From Deltaproteobacteria bacterium (lineage in GTDB: Bacteria; Desulfobacterota; Syntrophobacteria; Syntrophobacterales; Syntrophobacteraceae): a DNA stretch of 64,000 nucleotides. Numbering within the stretch: position 1 is the stretch's first letter; each line of letters starts with the position of its first letter. The translations under genes and the position numbers were made by a program. Shown piece by piece: positions 1 to 8,539 of this stretch. The notes beneath the pieces were generated by a model. That model ran no database searches. It was not told where the DNA came from and was given only the letters and a program-made list of their open reading frames with translations. Where the stretch lies: positions 17,072 to 81,071 of the forward strand of contig JAAYVE010000056.1 of assembly GCA_012517315.1 (NCBI GenBank), written 5' to 3'.

Positions 1-65
1 GGCCCATGAACAGCACCCCCGTGGCTCTGCCTGCATCCCCTTCCTTGGGCCATTCTCCGGGGCGT

Positions 66-1274
66 TCAGGCAATCGAGGTTTCTTCCTCCTCCGTTCCCA
101 GCAAGTCGATGAGGCGTTGCAGCATGTGGGTGAAGAGCGTGACCCCCACGTCCAGGGCGCGCTCATCCATGTCGAAATAAGGGGAATGGAGACCATGCCG
201 GAAGCCTTTTTCCGGATCGTGGCATCCCAGGCGTAGAAGGACCCCGGGATAGCGCTGCAGGAAGTAGGCGAAATCCTCGGAACCCATGCGTGCTTCCTGG
301 GAGTGCACATTCCCCTCGCCGAGAACCTGTTCCGCCTCGCGGGAGATGAGGCGCACGAGGTGCGTGTCGTTCACCACCAGGGGATAGCCGGGGGTAATGG
401 TCACGTCGGCCTTGAGTCCGTGGGCCGCCGCAATCCCCTGCACCACTTGGTGCACACGATCCACCACCTGGTTGCGCACCTCCGGGGAGAGAGTCCTGAG
501 GGTCCCCTCCAGAATCGCCTCCTCTGGAATGATGTTCGTGGCGGATCCTGCGTGGAATCGGCCGACGGTCAAGACAGCCCGCTCTGAAGAAGCAATATTG
601 CGACTGATGATGCTTTGCAGGGCGCCCACGAGACATGCACCCCCAACGATGGGATCGATGCACAGGTGGGGATGCGCCCCGTGGCCTCCCCGCCCCTCGA
701 GGCGGATGTGAATGGTGTCGGAAGCCGCGTTGGTGACTCCCTCCGAAATTCCGATCTGCCCGGTGGGCAGTTCGGGATGCAGGTGCCCGGCGAGAATGGC
801 CTGGATGTTGTTCTGATCCCGAAACCCATTCTCCAACATGGCCTTAGCTCCCGCCCCCCCTTCTTCTGCAGGCTGAAACACCAGAAGGACCGCACCCCGG
901 CCCCACTGCCGCCAACCTGTTTGCTGAAGTCTGCGGGCCACCCCAAGGGCGATCGTCATGTGCCCGTCATGCCCGCACGCGTGCATCCGGCCATGATTCA
1001 CGGACCGGTAGGGCACATCGTTCAGTTCCGTGATGGGGAGAGCATCCATGTCGGCGCGCAAGGCGACGATCGGCCCGGGCCGCTGCGCTTCCACCCGGGC
1101 AACGACTCCCGTCCTGCCGATCCCGGATTCGTACGGAACGTCCAGGGAGGCAAGCACCTGGCAGATCCTGGCCGCCGTGTTCTCTTCCCGGTAAGCCAGT
1201 TCCGGGTGGCGATGGAAATGGCGGCGCAGTTCCACAAGCCAGTCGTGGAAAGGAGTCATGCACATTTCCAGCAT
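66..1274 (-). CDS. M20 family metallo-amidohydrolase (IAA-amino acid/hippurate hydrolase type)
   Basis: Predicted cytoplasmic zinc peptidase of family M20D that hydrolyses N-acyl amino acids or similar amide conjugates; the real substrate cannot be read from sequence. Seen: the opening RRHFHRHPEL, the metal-binding HACGHDGH motif, the QPAEEGGAGA segment with the general-base glutamates, and GSEDFAYFLQRYPG near the C-terminus, all in family order. The length of 402 aa is normal. I place the start at an ATG preceded by GGAGGGG; a TTG five codons upstream would put that ribosome-binding site inside the gene. It has no tight operon partner: the carboxylase gene upstream is separated by about 170 bases. 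Confidence 0.88.
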   Translation of the reverse strand: MLEMCMTPFHDWLVELRRHFHRHPELAYREENTAARICQVLASLDVPYESGIGRTGVVARVEAQRPGPIVALRADMDALPITELNDVPYRSVNHGRMHACGHDGHMTIALGVARRLQQTGWRQWGRGAVLLVFQPAEEGGAGAKAMLENGFRDQNNIQAILAGHLHPELPTGQIGISEGVTNAASDTIHIRLEGRGGHGAHPHLCIDPIVGGACLVGALQSIISRNIASSERAVLTVGRFHAGSATNIIPEEAILEGTLRTLSPEVRNQVVDRVHQVVQGIAAAHGLKADVTITPGYPLVVNDTHLVRLISREAEQVLGEGNVHSQEARMGSEDFAYFLQRYPGVLLRLGCHDPEKGFRHGLHSPYFDMDERALDVGVTLFTHMLQRLIDLLGTEEEETSIA

Positions 1275-1410
1275 GGGAGGCCCCTCCAAAGATCTCGGTC
1301 GAAATCGAACCCATCAAAACAGAAAGTCCACTCCATGCCCAAGGCGTGAAGCGGACCCCTTTGGATTCCGGTTGCAAACCGCTCCAGCAAATGAGAATCG
1401 GGAAAGGACC

Positions 1411-1427
1411 CCGCCCTGAGGGGGCGG
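1411..1427 (-). terminator. Short GC-rich hairpin downstream of the carboxylase gene
   Basis: A six-base-pair CCGCCC/GGGCGG stem with a five-base loop lies about 20 bases past the stop of the carboxylase beta gene. No clear uridine tract follows in the transcribed direction, so it is only a possible terminator or RNA-stabilising hairpin. Confidence 0.25.
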
Positions 1428-1445
1428 TTCCATCCTTCATCCGCT

Positions 1446-2999
1446 CTATTGCGGGATGTTCCCGTGCTTTTTGGGAGGTAGGGCTTCCCGCTTGGTCGCG
1501 AGCAGTTCAAAGGCCTCGATCAGGCGCACACGGGTTTCCGACGGCACGATGACTCCGTCGATGTATCCCCGGGACGCCGCGATATACGGGTTGTAGAGCA
1601 TCTGGTTGTAATGGTCGATCACTTCCTTGCGCTTGGCCACCGGGTCTGCAGCCTCCGCGATCTCCTTGCGGAAAATGACGTTGGCGGCGCCTTCGGCGCC
1701 CATCACTGCGATTTCAGCCGTTGGCCAGGCCAGGGAGATGTCCGCCCCAAGATCCTTGGAACACATGGCCAGGTAGGAACCGCCGAAGTCCTTGCGCGGC
1801 ATGAGGGTCACCTTGGGGACGGTGGCTTCCGAGTAGCACCACAGAAGCTTGGCACCGTGGCGAATGATGCCGCCCCATTCCTGCTGAGTTCCGGGCAGGT
1901 AGCCGGGAACGTCGGCGATGGTGAGAAGGGGAATGTTGAAGGCATCGCAGCAGCGGATGAAACGGGTGGCCTTGTCGGAGGAGTCGCAGTCGAGACATCC
2001 AGCCATCACTTTGGGCTGGTTGGCGATGATGCCGATGCTCCTTCCGTTGAGCCGGGCATGCCCCACCACGATGTTCCGTGCATAATGCTCATGGATTTCA
2101 AAGAATTCCCCGTTGTCCACGATGTGGCGGATGAGATCCTTCATGTCGTAAGCGCCCATGGGGTTATCGGGGATGATGGTGTCCAGTTCGGGACAGATGC
2201 GGTTGGGGTCGTCCCCAGTGTCCACGTAGGGCGGCTCCTCGTGATTGTTGTCGGGGTAATAGCTCAAGAGGATCTTGATCTTCTCGATGGATTCCATGTC
2301 CGAATCGCAGGCGAAGTGGCAAACACCGCTCTTGGTGGCATGAGCCATGGCACCGCCGAGATCCTCCTGGGTCACGATTTCACCCAGCACCGCCTTGATG
2401 ACGTCCGGACCGGTGATGAACATGTAACTGGACAGCTTGGTCATGAACACATAGTCGGTCATGGCAGGCGAGTAAACGGCCCCCCCGGCGCAAGGGCCCA
2501 TGATGGCCGAAATCTGGGGAATGACACCCGAGGCGATGGAATTCCTGTAGAAGATCTGGCCGTAGCCGGAGAGCGCATCCACACCCTCCTGGATGCGGGC
2601 GCCGCCCGAATCGTTGAAGCCCACGAAAGGCTTCCCCAGCTTCAAGGCCATGTCCATGACCTTACAGATCTTCTTGGCGTGCATTTCACCCAGGCTTCCC
2701 GCCCGTGCTGTGAAATCTTGTGCAAATGCAAACACCTGGCGGCCGTTGACCATACCGAAACCCGTCACAACGCCGTCTGCGGGAATGTCCACCTTGTCGA
2801 TTCCGAAAAGAGTTCCCCTGTGTTTGACGAACATATCCAGCTCGCGGAAGGTCCCCGGATCGAAAAAAGCATCCAGACGTGCTCGGGCAGTCATCTTGCC
2901 ACGCTCCAGCTGAGCGGCAACAGCCTTGGGCCCACCCATCTCCTTGATTTTCGCTTCGCGCTCGCGCAGTTCCTTGATTTTGTCAGCTACCCTTCCCAT
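1446..2999 (-). CDS. mmdA: Acyl-CoA carboxylase/methylmalonyl-CoA decarboxylase carboxyltransferase subunit
   Basis: Carboxyltransferase (beta/alpha) subunit of a biotin-dependent methylmalonyl-CoA decarboxylase, transcarboxylase or propionyl-CoA carboxylase. It moves carboxyl between biotin and an acyl-CoA. Seen: two crotonase-like halves, GFNDSGGARIQEGVDALSGYG and GPCAGGAVYSPAMTD in the first, and DVPGYLPGTQQEWGGIIRHGAK in the second, which are the acyl-CoA and biotin pocket motifs. At 517 aa it is full length. The start is the ATG after GGAGGAG; an in-frame ATG 20 codons upstream lacks this. No biotin carrier or decarboxylase membrane subunits are adjacent, so decarboxylase and carboxylase cannot be told apart. 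In propionate-oxidising anaerobes this family works in the methylmalonyl-CoA pathway. It has its own promoter and palindrome upstream. Confidence 0.9.
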   Translation of the reverse strand: MGRVADKIKELREREAKIKEMGGPKAVAAQLERGKMTARARLDAFFDPGTFRELDMFVKHRGTLFGIDKVDIPADGVVTGFGMVNGRQVFAFAQDFTARAGSLGEMHAKKICKVMDMALKLGKPFVGFNDSGGARIQEGVDALSGYGQIFYRNSIASGVIPQISAIMGPCAGGAVYSPAMTDYVFMTKLSSYMFITGPDVIKAVLGEIVTQEDLGGAMAHATKSGVCHFACDSDMESIEKIKILLSYYPDNNHEEPPYVDTGDDPNRICPELDTIIPDNPMGAYDMKDLIRHIVDNGEFFEIHEHYARNIVVGHARLNGRSIGIIANQPKVMAGCLDCDSSDKATRFIRCCDAFNIPLLTIADVPGYLPGTQQEWGGIIRHGAKLLWCYSEATVPKVTLMPRKDFGGSYLAMCSKDLGADISLAWPTAEIAVMGAEGAANVIFRKEIAEAADPVAKRKEVIDHYNQMLYNPYIAASRGYIDGVIVPSETRVRLIEAFELLATKREALPPKKHGNIPQ

Positions 3000-3068
3000 C
3001 TCCGCTTCTCCTCCGTTTGAAGACAGTGATCCTTCCCTAGTCTGCTTCCACTGAGCCATAGTCTTGCC

Positions 3069-3096
3069 ATTCTATCGGTTCACAGGGGCTTGTCAA
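3069..3096 (-). promoter_or_regulatory. Sigma70-type promoter of the carboxylase gene
   Basis: On the minus strand a perfect TTGACA (3091-3096) is followed after 16 bases by TAGAAT (3069-3074), five of six matches to the -10 consensus. The predicted transcript would start near 3062, giving a leader of about 60 nucleotides before the ATG at 2999. Confidence 0.65.
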
Positions 3097-3112
3097 GCGC
3101 TTTCCCCAGGAT

Positions 3113-3130
3113 CTGTGAATAATTGCACAG
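3113..3130. promoter_or_regulatory. CRP/FNR-family-like palindrome
   Basis: CTGTGAATAATTGCACAG is an imperfect palindrome with TGTG and CACA half-sites spaced as in CRP/FNR-family operators (TGTGA-N6-TCACA with one mismatch). Its centre lies about 60 bases upstream of the predicted transcription start, the spacing of class I activator sites. The regulator is unknown. Confidence 0.45.
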
Positions 3131-3351
3131 TTTTCAACCCCTGGAGACACAGAAAACTCTCTCGCAGACGATCCCCACTGGGCGGCCCTTCCGGCAAGGG
3201 CCGGACGGCCGTTGCCCCCATGGGATTCCATTCTTCCCGGCTCTCTCTGCCTGCTGCATGGAGACACGGTCGCCCTGTTCGGGGCACATCCAGTGAAGCC
3301 ATCAACACTGCCCCTTTTGTGCCCTGGCTGGGGCGATGGAGCGTCACGAGG

Positions 3352-3816
3352 TCAGGGTTTCAGTGTCGGTATGGAAAATGTGGAGGCGTGTGGCACATGG
3401 GTGAGAGCAAACCCCGCTTCCTTAGCTCTCTGCCAGACAAGGCGGCTCTCCTGTCTTTGCCGGGAATCGTCCATCACGATGAAGTGAACGGACCAGCGGA
3501 AGTGTTTCATGAAATCGAGTTCCACCGGGCAGTCGGCGATCAGGACTTCACAGCCTTTGACAAGCGTCTCCCCGATGGTGATCCAGACTTCATTGGGAAG
3601 AGCGTCCCCATTGGATCCGCCCTGGATCCCATGGGGAATGAAACTTTCCTGGGAAAAGGTCCAGAGCATGGCATCGAGTTGCTGGGCCGCGACGGTCGAC
3701 TCGACCACCACCTGGATCCGCCGCTTTTGGGCATAAAACCCCTCAACCCAGCGGCACAGGAGGATCCTCTGCTCCGCCGCCGGCGTTTCCACAAAGAATA
3801 TGAGGGGTCCCGCCAT
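3352..3816 (-). CDS. holC: DNA polymerase III chi subunit
   Basis: HolC (chi) bridges the clamp loader to single-strand DNA-binding protein at the replication fork. Seen: a 154-aa protein with the family pattern RILLCRWVEGFYAQKRRIQVVV near the N-terminus, the central LWTFSQESFIPHG segment, and the VLIADCP strand, matching chi-type organisation. It is the last gene of a minus-strand cluster that begins with dnaE, so two subunits of the same holoenzyme are encoded together. A partner psi subunit is not in the window, as is usual outside enterobacteria. The product is clear at family level; sequence conservation in this family is weak. Confidence 0.75.
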   Translation of the reverse strand: MAGPLIFFVETPAAEQRILLCRWVEGFYAQKRRIQVVVESTVAAQQLDAMLWTFSQESFIPHGIQGGSNGDALPNEVWITIGETLVKGCEVLIADCPVELDFMKHFRWSVHFIVMDDSRQRQESRLVWQRAKEAGFALTHVPHASTFSIPTLKP

Positions 3817-3836
3817 GGTTGCAGTTTCGCCTCGAT

Positions 3837-4178
3837 TCAGCAGGTGAGGTGAAATGCACCGGCCACCTTCTTCCCTTCACGGAGGAGCCGGTTGAATGTC
3901 TCCACGGCTCGGGGCGTCGGTTCTTCCAGGAGTGCGATTCCCGCCTCTGCCAGGAAGGCTCGCAGCCGGGGGTCGACCTGCATGCGGCCCGGGTCGCCCT
4001 TGCCGATCACCACAACATCGGGGCCAAACCGCACAATGTCGTCCAGATCCTCCAGGTGCACCCAGTGCCCTTCCCTACGCCACCAACCAGCCAGGACCTC
4101 CCCGCCCAGAATCTTCAGGTCCGAGGAATAGCTGCGTCCCAGTATCTTCATGGTTCCAAAACGGAAGCCTTCGATCAT
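3837..4178 (-). CDS. Mth938-like (DUF498/AAMDC family) protein
   Basis: Small cytoplasmic protein of the Mth938-like fold, whose biochemical role is unknown. Seen: IEGFRFGTMKILGRSYSSDL at the start, then GWWRREGHWVHLEDL and PDVVVIGKGDPGRMQVDP, the family's conserved core with the glycine-rich turn, and a final helix AVETFNRLLREGKKVAGAFH. It is 113 aa, the normal size. The start is the ATG after GGAGGG; longer in-frame starts run back into the end of dnaE. It sits 40 bases from dnaE and 20 from holC, so it is probably co-transcribed with both, but nothing ties it to replication. Confidence 0.75.
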   Translation of the reverse strand: MIEGFRFGTMKILGRSYSSDLKILGGEVLAGWWRREGHWVHLEDLDDIVRFGPDVVVIGKGDPGRMQVDPRLRAFLAEAGIALLEEPTPRAVETFNRLLREGKKVAGAFHLTC

Positions 4179-4218
4179 CGCACGCCCTCCCTCCGCCCGG
4201 TCTTCACACATCGGCACA

Positions 4219-7200
4219 TCAGTTTGGACGGTGGGAAACCGGATTCCGCCCTCCGTTGCCACATTCGGGAAAGGGGCGGTAAACGGCTTCCGCACAGCCG
4301 TTTCCGAAATGGGCCTGTATGTCTTCAAAGAAAGACCTGGAAGGACTCACGAGGAGTTTCTTACTCAACTCCATGACCGCCTCCCCCTTTCCCGGCACAT
4401 TCAGGTGCAAGACTGCTCTGCACGCCCCGGGATGGCTCATGAGAACATGGCGCAACCGGGCGAGGCGGTCACGGTCCAGCCTCTCCACATCAAGGAGGAT
4501 GCGGATGCAGTCCACCGTCTGCAGTTTGGCCTCTTCGAGGGTCAGGATGCGGGTCGCCAGGACCTTGCTGCTCTTTTCGTCATGCTGCACTTTTCCCATG
4601 ACCACCAAGGGCTCATCCTGCTCAAAAAGGGGTCTTGCCGGCAGAAACGAGTCGGAGAAGGAGACCACCTCGACAATCCCTTCCTTGTCCTCAAGGGAAA
4701 GGAACCCCATCCGGTCTCCCTTCTTGGTGGTCAACTCCTTGATGATGCTGATCATGCCGCACAGCACGACCTCGGTTCCCTCCCTTCTTTCGCTGACGGA
4801 CTGGGTATCCGCAGTGCACAGGGATGCCAGTTGATCTGCGTAGAAGTCTAACGGGTGCCCGGAAATGTAAAACCCGAGGGATTCCTTTTCAAACTGGAGG
4901 GTTGTACGGCTGTCCCAGGGGGGCACGTCGGGAAGCGCGGGCACGGGCGTCTTCTTCCTTGACCGGAGCATTTCGAACATGTTCACCTGACCGCTCTGGC
5001 GGTCCCTCTGGACGGCCTGGGCCTTTTCCAGGGCATCGTCCAGGGCTGCCATGACCTCGGCTCGCACGGGGTGAACGGAATCGAATGCGCCGCACTTGAT
5101 GAGATGTTCCACAACACGGCGGTTCACTTTTTGGGTGTCTACCCGCCGACAGAAATCGTACACGGAGAGAAAAGGCCCTTTCTGCTCCCGGCTCTGGAGA
5201 ATGGCGTCCACAGCGCTTTCTCCCACGTTTTTCACAGCCCCCAGCCCAAAGCGGATTCGCCCTTCCACCACAGAAAAGTCTTTGTTGCTGGCGTTCACAT
5301 CGGGTGGAAGAATGACGATGTTCTTCTCGCGGCACTCATTGATGAGCTTGACCACCTGGTCGGTACTGCTGAGAAGGCTGTTGAGGAGGGCGGCCATGAA
5401 CTCCACCGGGTAGTGGGCCTTGAGGTAGGCTGTCTGGTAAGCGATGAGGGCGTAGGCGGCGCTGTGGGATTTGTTGAAACCGTAACCCGCGAATTTCTCC
5501 ATGAGGTCGAAAATATGGTTCGCCTTGGAAATGTCGATGCCATTCTCCCTTGCACCCGTGAGAAAACGGTCCCTTTGCTTTTTCATTTCCTCGGGCAGTT
5601 TCTTTCCCATCGCGCGCCGGAGGAGGTCCGCCTCCCCCAGGGTATAACTGGCCAGGCGACTGGCAATTTCCATCACCTGTTCCTGATAGAGGATCACCCC
5701 GTAGGTTTGCTCCAGGATGGGACGCAGGGCTTCCAGATCATAAGTGACCTCCTTGCGGCCGTGTTTGCCGTCGATGAAGTGCTCCACCATCCCGCTCTCC
5801 AGGGGGCCGGGTCTGTAGAGCGCCACCAGCGCCACGATGTCGGAGAAGTTCTCCGGACGGAGCCTCACGAGGATATCCCGCATCCCGGAACTCTCCAACT
5901 GAAAGACGCCCGTGGTGTCTGCACGGCTGAGGAGAGCATAAGTATCCCCGTCATCCAGGGGCAGTTCATCCATCTTCAGGTCCACCTGGTGGTTCTTTCG
6001 AACCAGTTCCACGGCGTTGTGGATGACGGTGAGATTGCGCAGGCCCAAGAAATCGAACTTGATCAGCCCCGCCTTTTCCACGTACTTCATGGAGTACTGG
6101 GTCATGATTTCGTCGGCCTGCCCCTTGTAGAGAGGCATGTACTCGACAATGGGCCGATCGGACATGACAACGCCTGCGGCGTGGGTGGAAACGTGCCTGG
6201 TCAATCCCTCCAGGGCAAAAGCCACCTCGAAGAGTTCCCTCAACTGGGGATCGTCCCTCTGCAACTCACCCAGCCTCGGTTCCATCTGGAAGGCCTCCTT
6301 GAGGGTGATCTTGGGTGAAGGAGGAATCAATTTGGCAATGCGGTCCACTTCGTTGTAAGGCATGGCCAGGGCACGCCCCACATCGCGGATGACCGCGCGG
6401 GCCTGCATGGTTCCGAAGGTGGCAATCTGAGCCACCCGGTCCTTGCCGTATTTTTGGGTTACGTACTGGAGCACATCCTCCCGACCGTGCACGCAGAAAT
6501 CCACGTCGATATCCGGCATGCTGATGCGCTCCACGTTCAGGAAACGTTCGAAAATGAGGCCGTGTTCGATGGGGTCCAGGTCCGTGATGTTCATGACGTA
6601 AGCAACCAGGCTTCCCGCAGCCGATCCCCGCCCCGGCCCCACGGGGATTCCTCGTCCCTTGGCGTAGTTGATGAAATCCGCCACAATCAAAAAATAGGCG
6701 GCAAATCCCATCTTGCGGATCACATCCAGTTCATAGCGAAGCCGCTTCTCATATTCTTCCGCATCCTTGGAGGAAAAATCAGGACGCTTCCTGCGGATCC
6801 GCTTCAGTCTCTCCTCAAAACCTTTCAACACCGTCTTCTCAAAGCGCTCCTCCAGCGTCTCGCCGGCATCCAGGGGAAAGACGGGAAAGTGGTACTGGTC
6901 CAGGTCGATCAGCAGGTTGCAGCGTTCCGCGATGGCGACCGTGTTCTCCAAGGCCTCCGGCACGTTGGCGAACTCCCTTGCCATCTCATCGGGGGACTTG
7001 AAATACAGCTGGTCCGTCTGGAACTTCATGCGCTTCTCATCCAGGATGGTCTTGCCCGTCTGGATGCATAACAGGATCTCGTGGGCTCGGGAGTCGCTGC
7101 GCCTCAGATAGTGACAGTCGTTGGTGGCCACGAGGGGAATGCCCAGATCCCGAGCCATGGCGATGAGCGCGTCGTTGACCACCGTTTGCTCAGGGATCCC

Positions 7201-7755
7201 GTTGGCCTGGAGCTCCAGGAAGAAATCCCCCTCGCCGAAAATCTCCACGTATTCCTGGGCCAGCCGCCTGGCAGCCGTTTCCTGGTTTCGGAGAACGGCG
7301 GAGGCGATTTCTCCTTTCATGCAACCGGAAAGGGCGATGAGTCCCCCGGCGTTCTCCCTGAGAATCTCCTTGTCGATTCTCGGCTTGTAGTAGAAACCCT
7401 CGAGGTGGGCAGCGGAAAGGAGTTTCAGAAGATTCCTGTACCCCGTTTCATCCTTGGCCAGGAGCACCAGGTGGTAGTTGCGGTCCTCCTCCTGGCCCTG
7501 ACCGTTTTCCCCTTTGCTCTGCCGGTCGAATCGACTGCGGGGGGCCAGGTAGACCTCGCTCCCCAAAATGGGCTTAAGACCCGCTTTTTTGGCCGTGATA
7601 TAGAATTCGAGGGCACCGAACATGTTACCGTGGTCCGTGATGGTCACGGCGGGCATGCCGTAGCTTCTGGCGGTTTCCATGAGATCCTTCAACCGGATGG
7701 CTCCGTCCAGGAGGCTATACTGAGTGTGAACGTGCAAGTGCACGAATGGGATCAT
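4219..7755 (-). CDS. dnaE: DNA polymerase III alpha subunit
   Basis: Catalytic subunit of the replicative polymerase. Seen in order: the N-terminal PHP domain beginning FVHLHVHTQYSLLDGA with TITDHGNM; the palm with PGRGSAAGSLVAYV and PDIDVDFC (catalytic aspartates about residues 412-414); THAAGVV; the finger segment with FNKSHSAAYALIAYQTAYLK; a helix-hairpin-helix region; and a C-terminal OB fold with VVLCGMISIIKELTTKKGDRMGF-like strand order. The length of 1178 aa is that of DnaE1-type alpha subunits. The ATG has a GGAG site. A separate proofreading subunit is presumably elsewhere. It heads a cluster with a Mth938-like gene and holC. Confidence 0.97.
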   Translation of the reverse strand: MIPFVHLHVHTQYSLLDGAIRLKDLMETARSYGMPAVTITDHGNMFGALEFYITAKKAGLKPILGSEVYLAPRSRFDRQSKGENGQGQEEDRNYHLVLLAKDETGYRNLLKLLSAAHLEGFYYKPRIDKEILRENAGGLIALSGCMKGEIASAVLRNQETAARRLAQEYVEIFGEGDFFLELQANGIPEQTVVNDALIAMARDLGIPLVATNDCHYLRRSDSRAHEILLCIQTGKTILDEKRMKFQTDQLYFKSPDEMAREFANVPEALENTVAIAERCNLLIDLDQYHFPVFPLDAGETLEERFEKTVLKGFEERLKRIRRKRPDFSSKDAEEYEKRLRYELDVIRKMGFAAYFLIVADFINYAKGRGIPVGPGRGSAAGSLVAYVMNITDLDPIEHGLIFERFLNVERISMPDIDVDFCVHGREDVLQYVTQKYGKDRVAQIATFGTMQARAVIRDVGRALAMPYNEVDRIAKLIPPSPKITLKEAFQMEPRLGELQRDDPQLRELFEVAFALEGLTRHVSTHAAGVVMSDRPIVEYMPLYKGQADEIMTQYSMKYVEKAGLIKFDFLGLRNLTVIHNAVELVRKNHQVDLKMDELPLDDGDTYALLSRADTTGVFQLESSGMRDILVRLRPENFSDIVALVALYRPGPLESGMVEHFIDGKHGRKEVTYDLEALRPILEQTYGVILYQEQVMEIASRLASYTLGEADLLRRAMGKKLPEEMKKQRDRFLTGARENGIDISKANHIFDLMEKFAGYGFNKSHSAAYALIAYQTAYLKAHYPVEFMAALLNSLLSSTDQVVKLINECREKNIVILPPDVNASNKDFSVVEGRIRFGLGAVKNVGESAVDAILQSREQKGPFLSVYDFCRRVDTQKVNRRVVEHLIKCGAFDSVHPVRAEVMAALDDALEKAQAVQRDRQSGQVNMFEMLRSRKKTPVPALPDVPPWDSRTTLQFEKESLGFYISGHPLDFYADQLASLCTADTQSVSERREGTEVVLCGMISIIKELTTKKGDRMGFLSLEDKEGIVEVVSFSDSFLPARPLFEQDEPLVVMGKVQHDEKSSKVLATRILTLEEAKLQTVDCIRILLDVERLDRDRLARLRHVLMSHPGACRAVLHLNVPGKGEAVMELSKKLLVSPSRSFFEDIQAHFGNGCAEAVYRPFPECGNGGRNPVSHRPN

Positions 7756-8157
7756 GGGGATGGCTCCGTAAGATATTCCGGCTCGGAAGACGAGGAACGT
7801 CCGCGCCCCGGGATCGCACCCCTGTGATGCGGATGCGGAGTCCAGGGCCGTGCAACCTGCCTGCCCTCCTCCAAGTGAGACTGCAACCGCTCAGCCTCAA
7901 GCACTGGCGGCGACCGAGGGGACTCCTGCAGGAGGTTCCCCCGCTCCCCGCTTATTGTGTTTCAAGTCTCAAACCACTTCAAGTTTATAACCTCCCCCAT
8001 GGATGACACCCTGCAGGTCTCCCGGGAATCTTGCTCACTTCCCCTTTTCGGTGAAATTTCCAGTTATTCGGTCCCTTTTACGCCTTGTGAATTGGAAACC
8101 GGTTATTCCCCCGGGAGGGGGGCATGGAGAACCTGCAATCGATGCAGCGATTTACAC
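7756..8157. other. Intergenic region between dnaE and tRNA-Gly
   Basis: Roughly 400 bases upstream of the divergent dnaE and tRNA-Gly transcripts with no supportable gene. On the minus strand near 7960-8000 there is a poor promoter-like pair (TTGAAG and CACAAT, 17 bases apart) that could serve dnaE; I would not rely on it. Confidence 0.4.
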
Positions 8158-8186
8158 TTGACCTACGGGGGGGCATCGTTTACTTT
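8158..8186 (+). promoter_or_regulatory. Putative promoter of tRNA-Gly
   Basis: TTGACC (8158-8163), 17 bases, then TACTTT (8181-8186). This would start transcription near 8192, about 16 bases before the mature tRNA 5' end. The -35 is good and the -10 weak. Confidence 0.45.
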
Positions 8187-8207
8187 TGCACCGAAAAAGC
8201 GTTTTTT

Positions 8208-8283
8208 GCGGGTGTAGCTCAGTTGGTAGAGCACAAGCTTCCCAAGCTTGGGGTCGCGGGTTCGAATCCCGTCGCCCGCTCCA
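8208..8283 (+). tRNA. tRNA-Gly (anticodon CCC)
   Basis: A complete cloverleaf: acceptor GCGGGTG pairs with CGCCCGC (one G-T pair), D arm AGCTCAGTTGGTAGAGC, anticodon arm CAAGC-TTCCCAA-GCTTG with anticodon CCC, T arm with GGTTCGAATCC, discriminator T and an encoded CCA. It decodes GGG. It lies directly upstream of rimP-nusA-infB, as a tRNA gene (metY) does in E. coli. Confidence 0.96.
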
Positions 8284-8461
8284 CATGGAAGGCACAAGTC
8301 TTCCATGGAAATCGCCTTCCCTTATTGAGGTGGCGGCGGGTCTTGCCAAGGGCGGGCCTTGGGCTGACTTCGATTAGTGGATGACATGGGTCTTTCGCTC
8401 CCCGGGAAATGCGGGGAGCTCTCTGTTTCTCAGGTTAGATTGCTGTCGCATCTGCTAATAG
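8284..8461. other. Leader between tRNA-Gly and the terminator
   Basis: About 180 bases that, with the terminator, form the region between the tRNA gene and rimP. No coding potential or alternative promoter was recognised. Confidence 0.4.
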
Positions 8462-8490
8462 AAGTGGGTAAGTCACCCACTTTTTTTTTT
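8462..8490 (+). terminator. Intrinsic terminator/possible attenuator before rimP
   Basis: A perfect eight-base-pair stem AAGTGGGT/ACCCACTT with loop AAGTC, its 3' arm running into ten consecutive T. It ends the tRNA-Gly transcript. No convincing promoter is visible between it and rimP 50 bases on, so partial read-through may feed the operon, making it an attenuator candidate. Confidence 0.85.
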
Positions 8491-8539
8491 GGGTCAAAGG
8501 CCATGAAATGCACTGACTGCAAACGGGGAAGGCGGAGCG

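Larger units (their letters stand above)
3000..3351. other. Non-coding region upstream of the carboxylase gene
   Basis: About 350 bases without a credible gene. The part nearest the carboxylase holds a promoter and an 18-bp palindrome described separately. The remainder, toward holC, shows no further recognisable element. Confidence 0.6.

Noticed and set aside
1..236. Short plus-strand frame at the window start
   Set aside because: It lies mostly antisense to the amidohydrolase gene, has no ribosome-binding site and no protein-like motifs.
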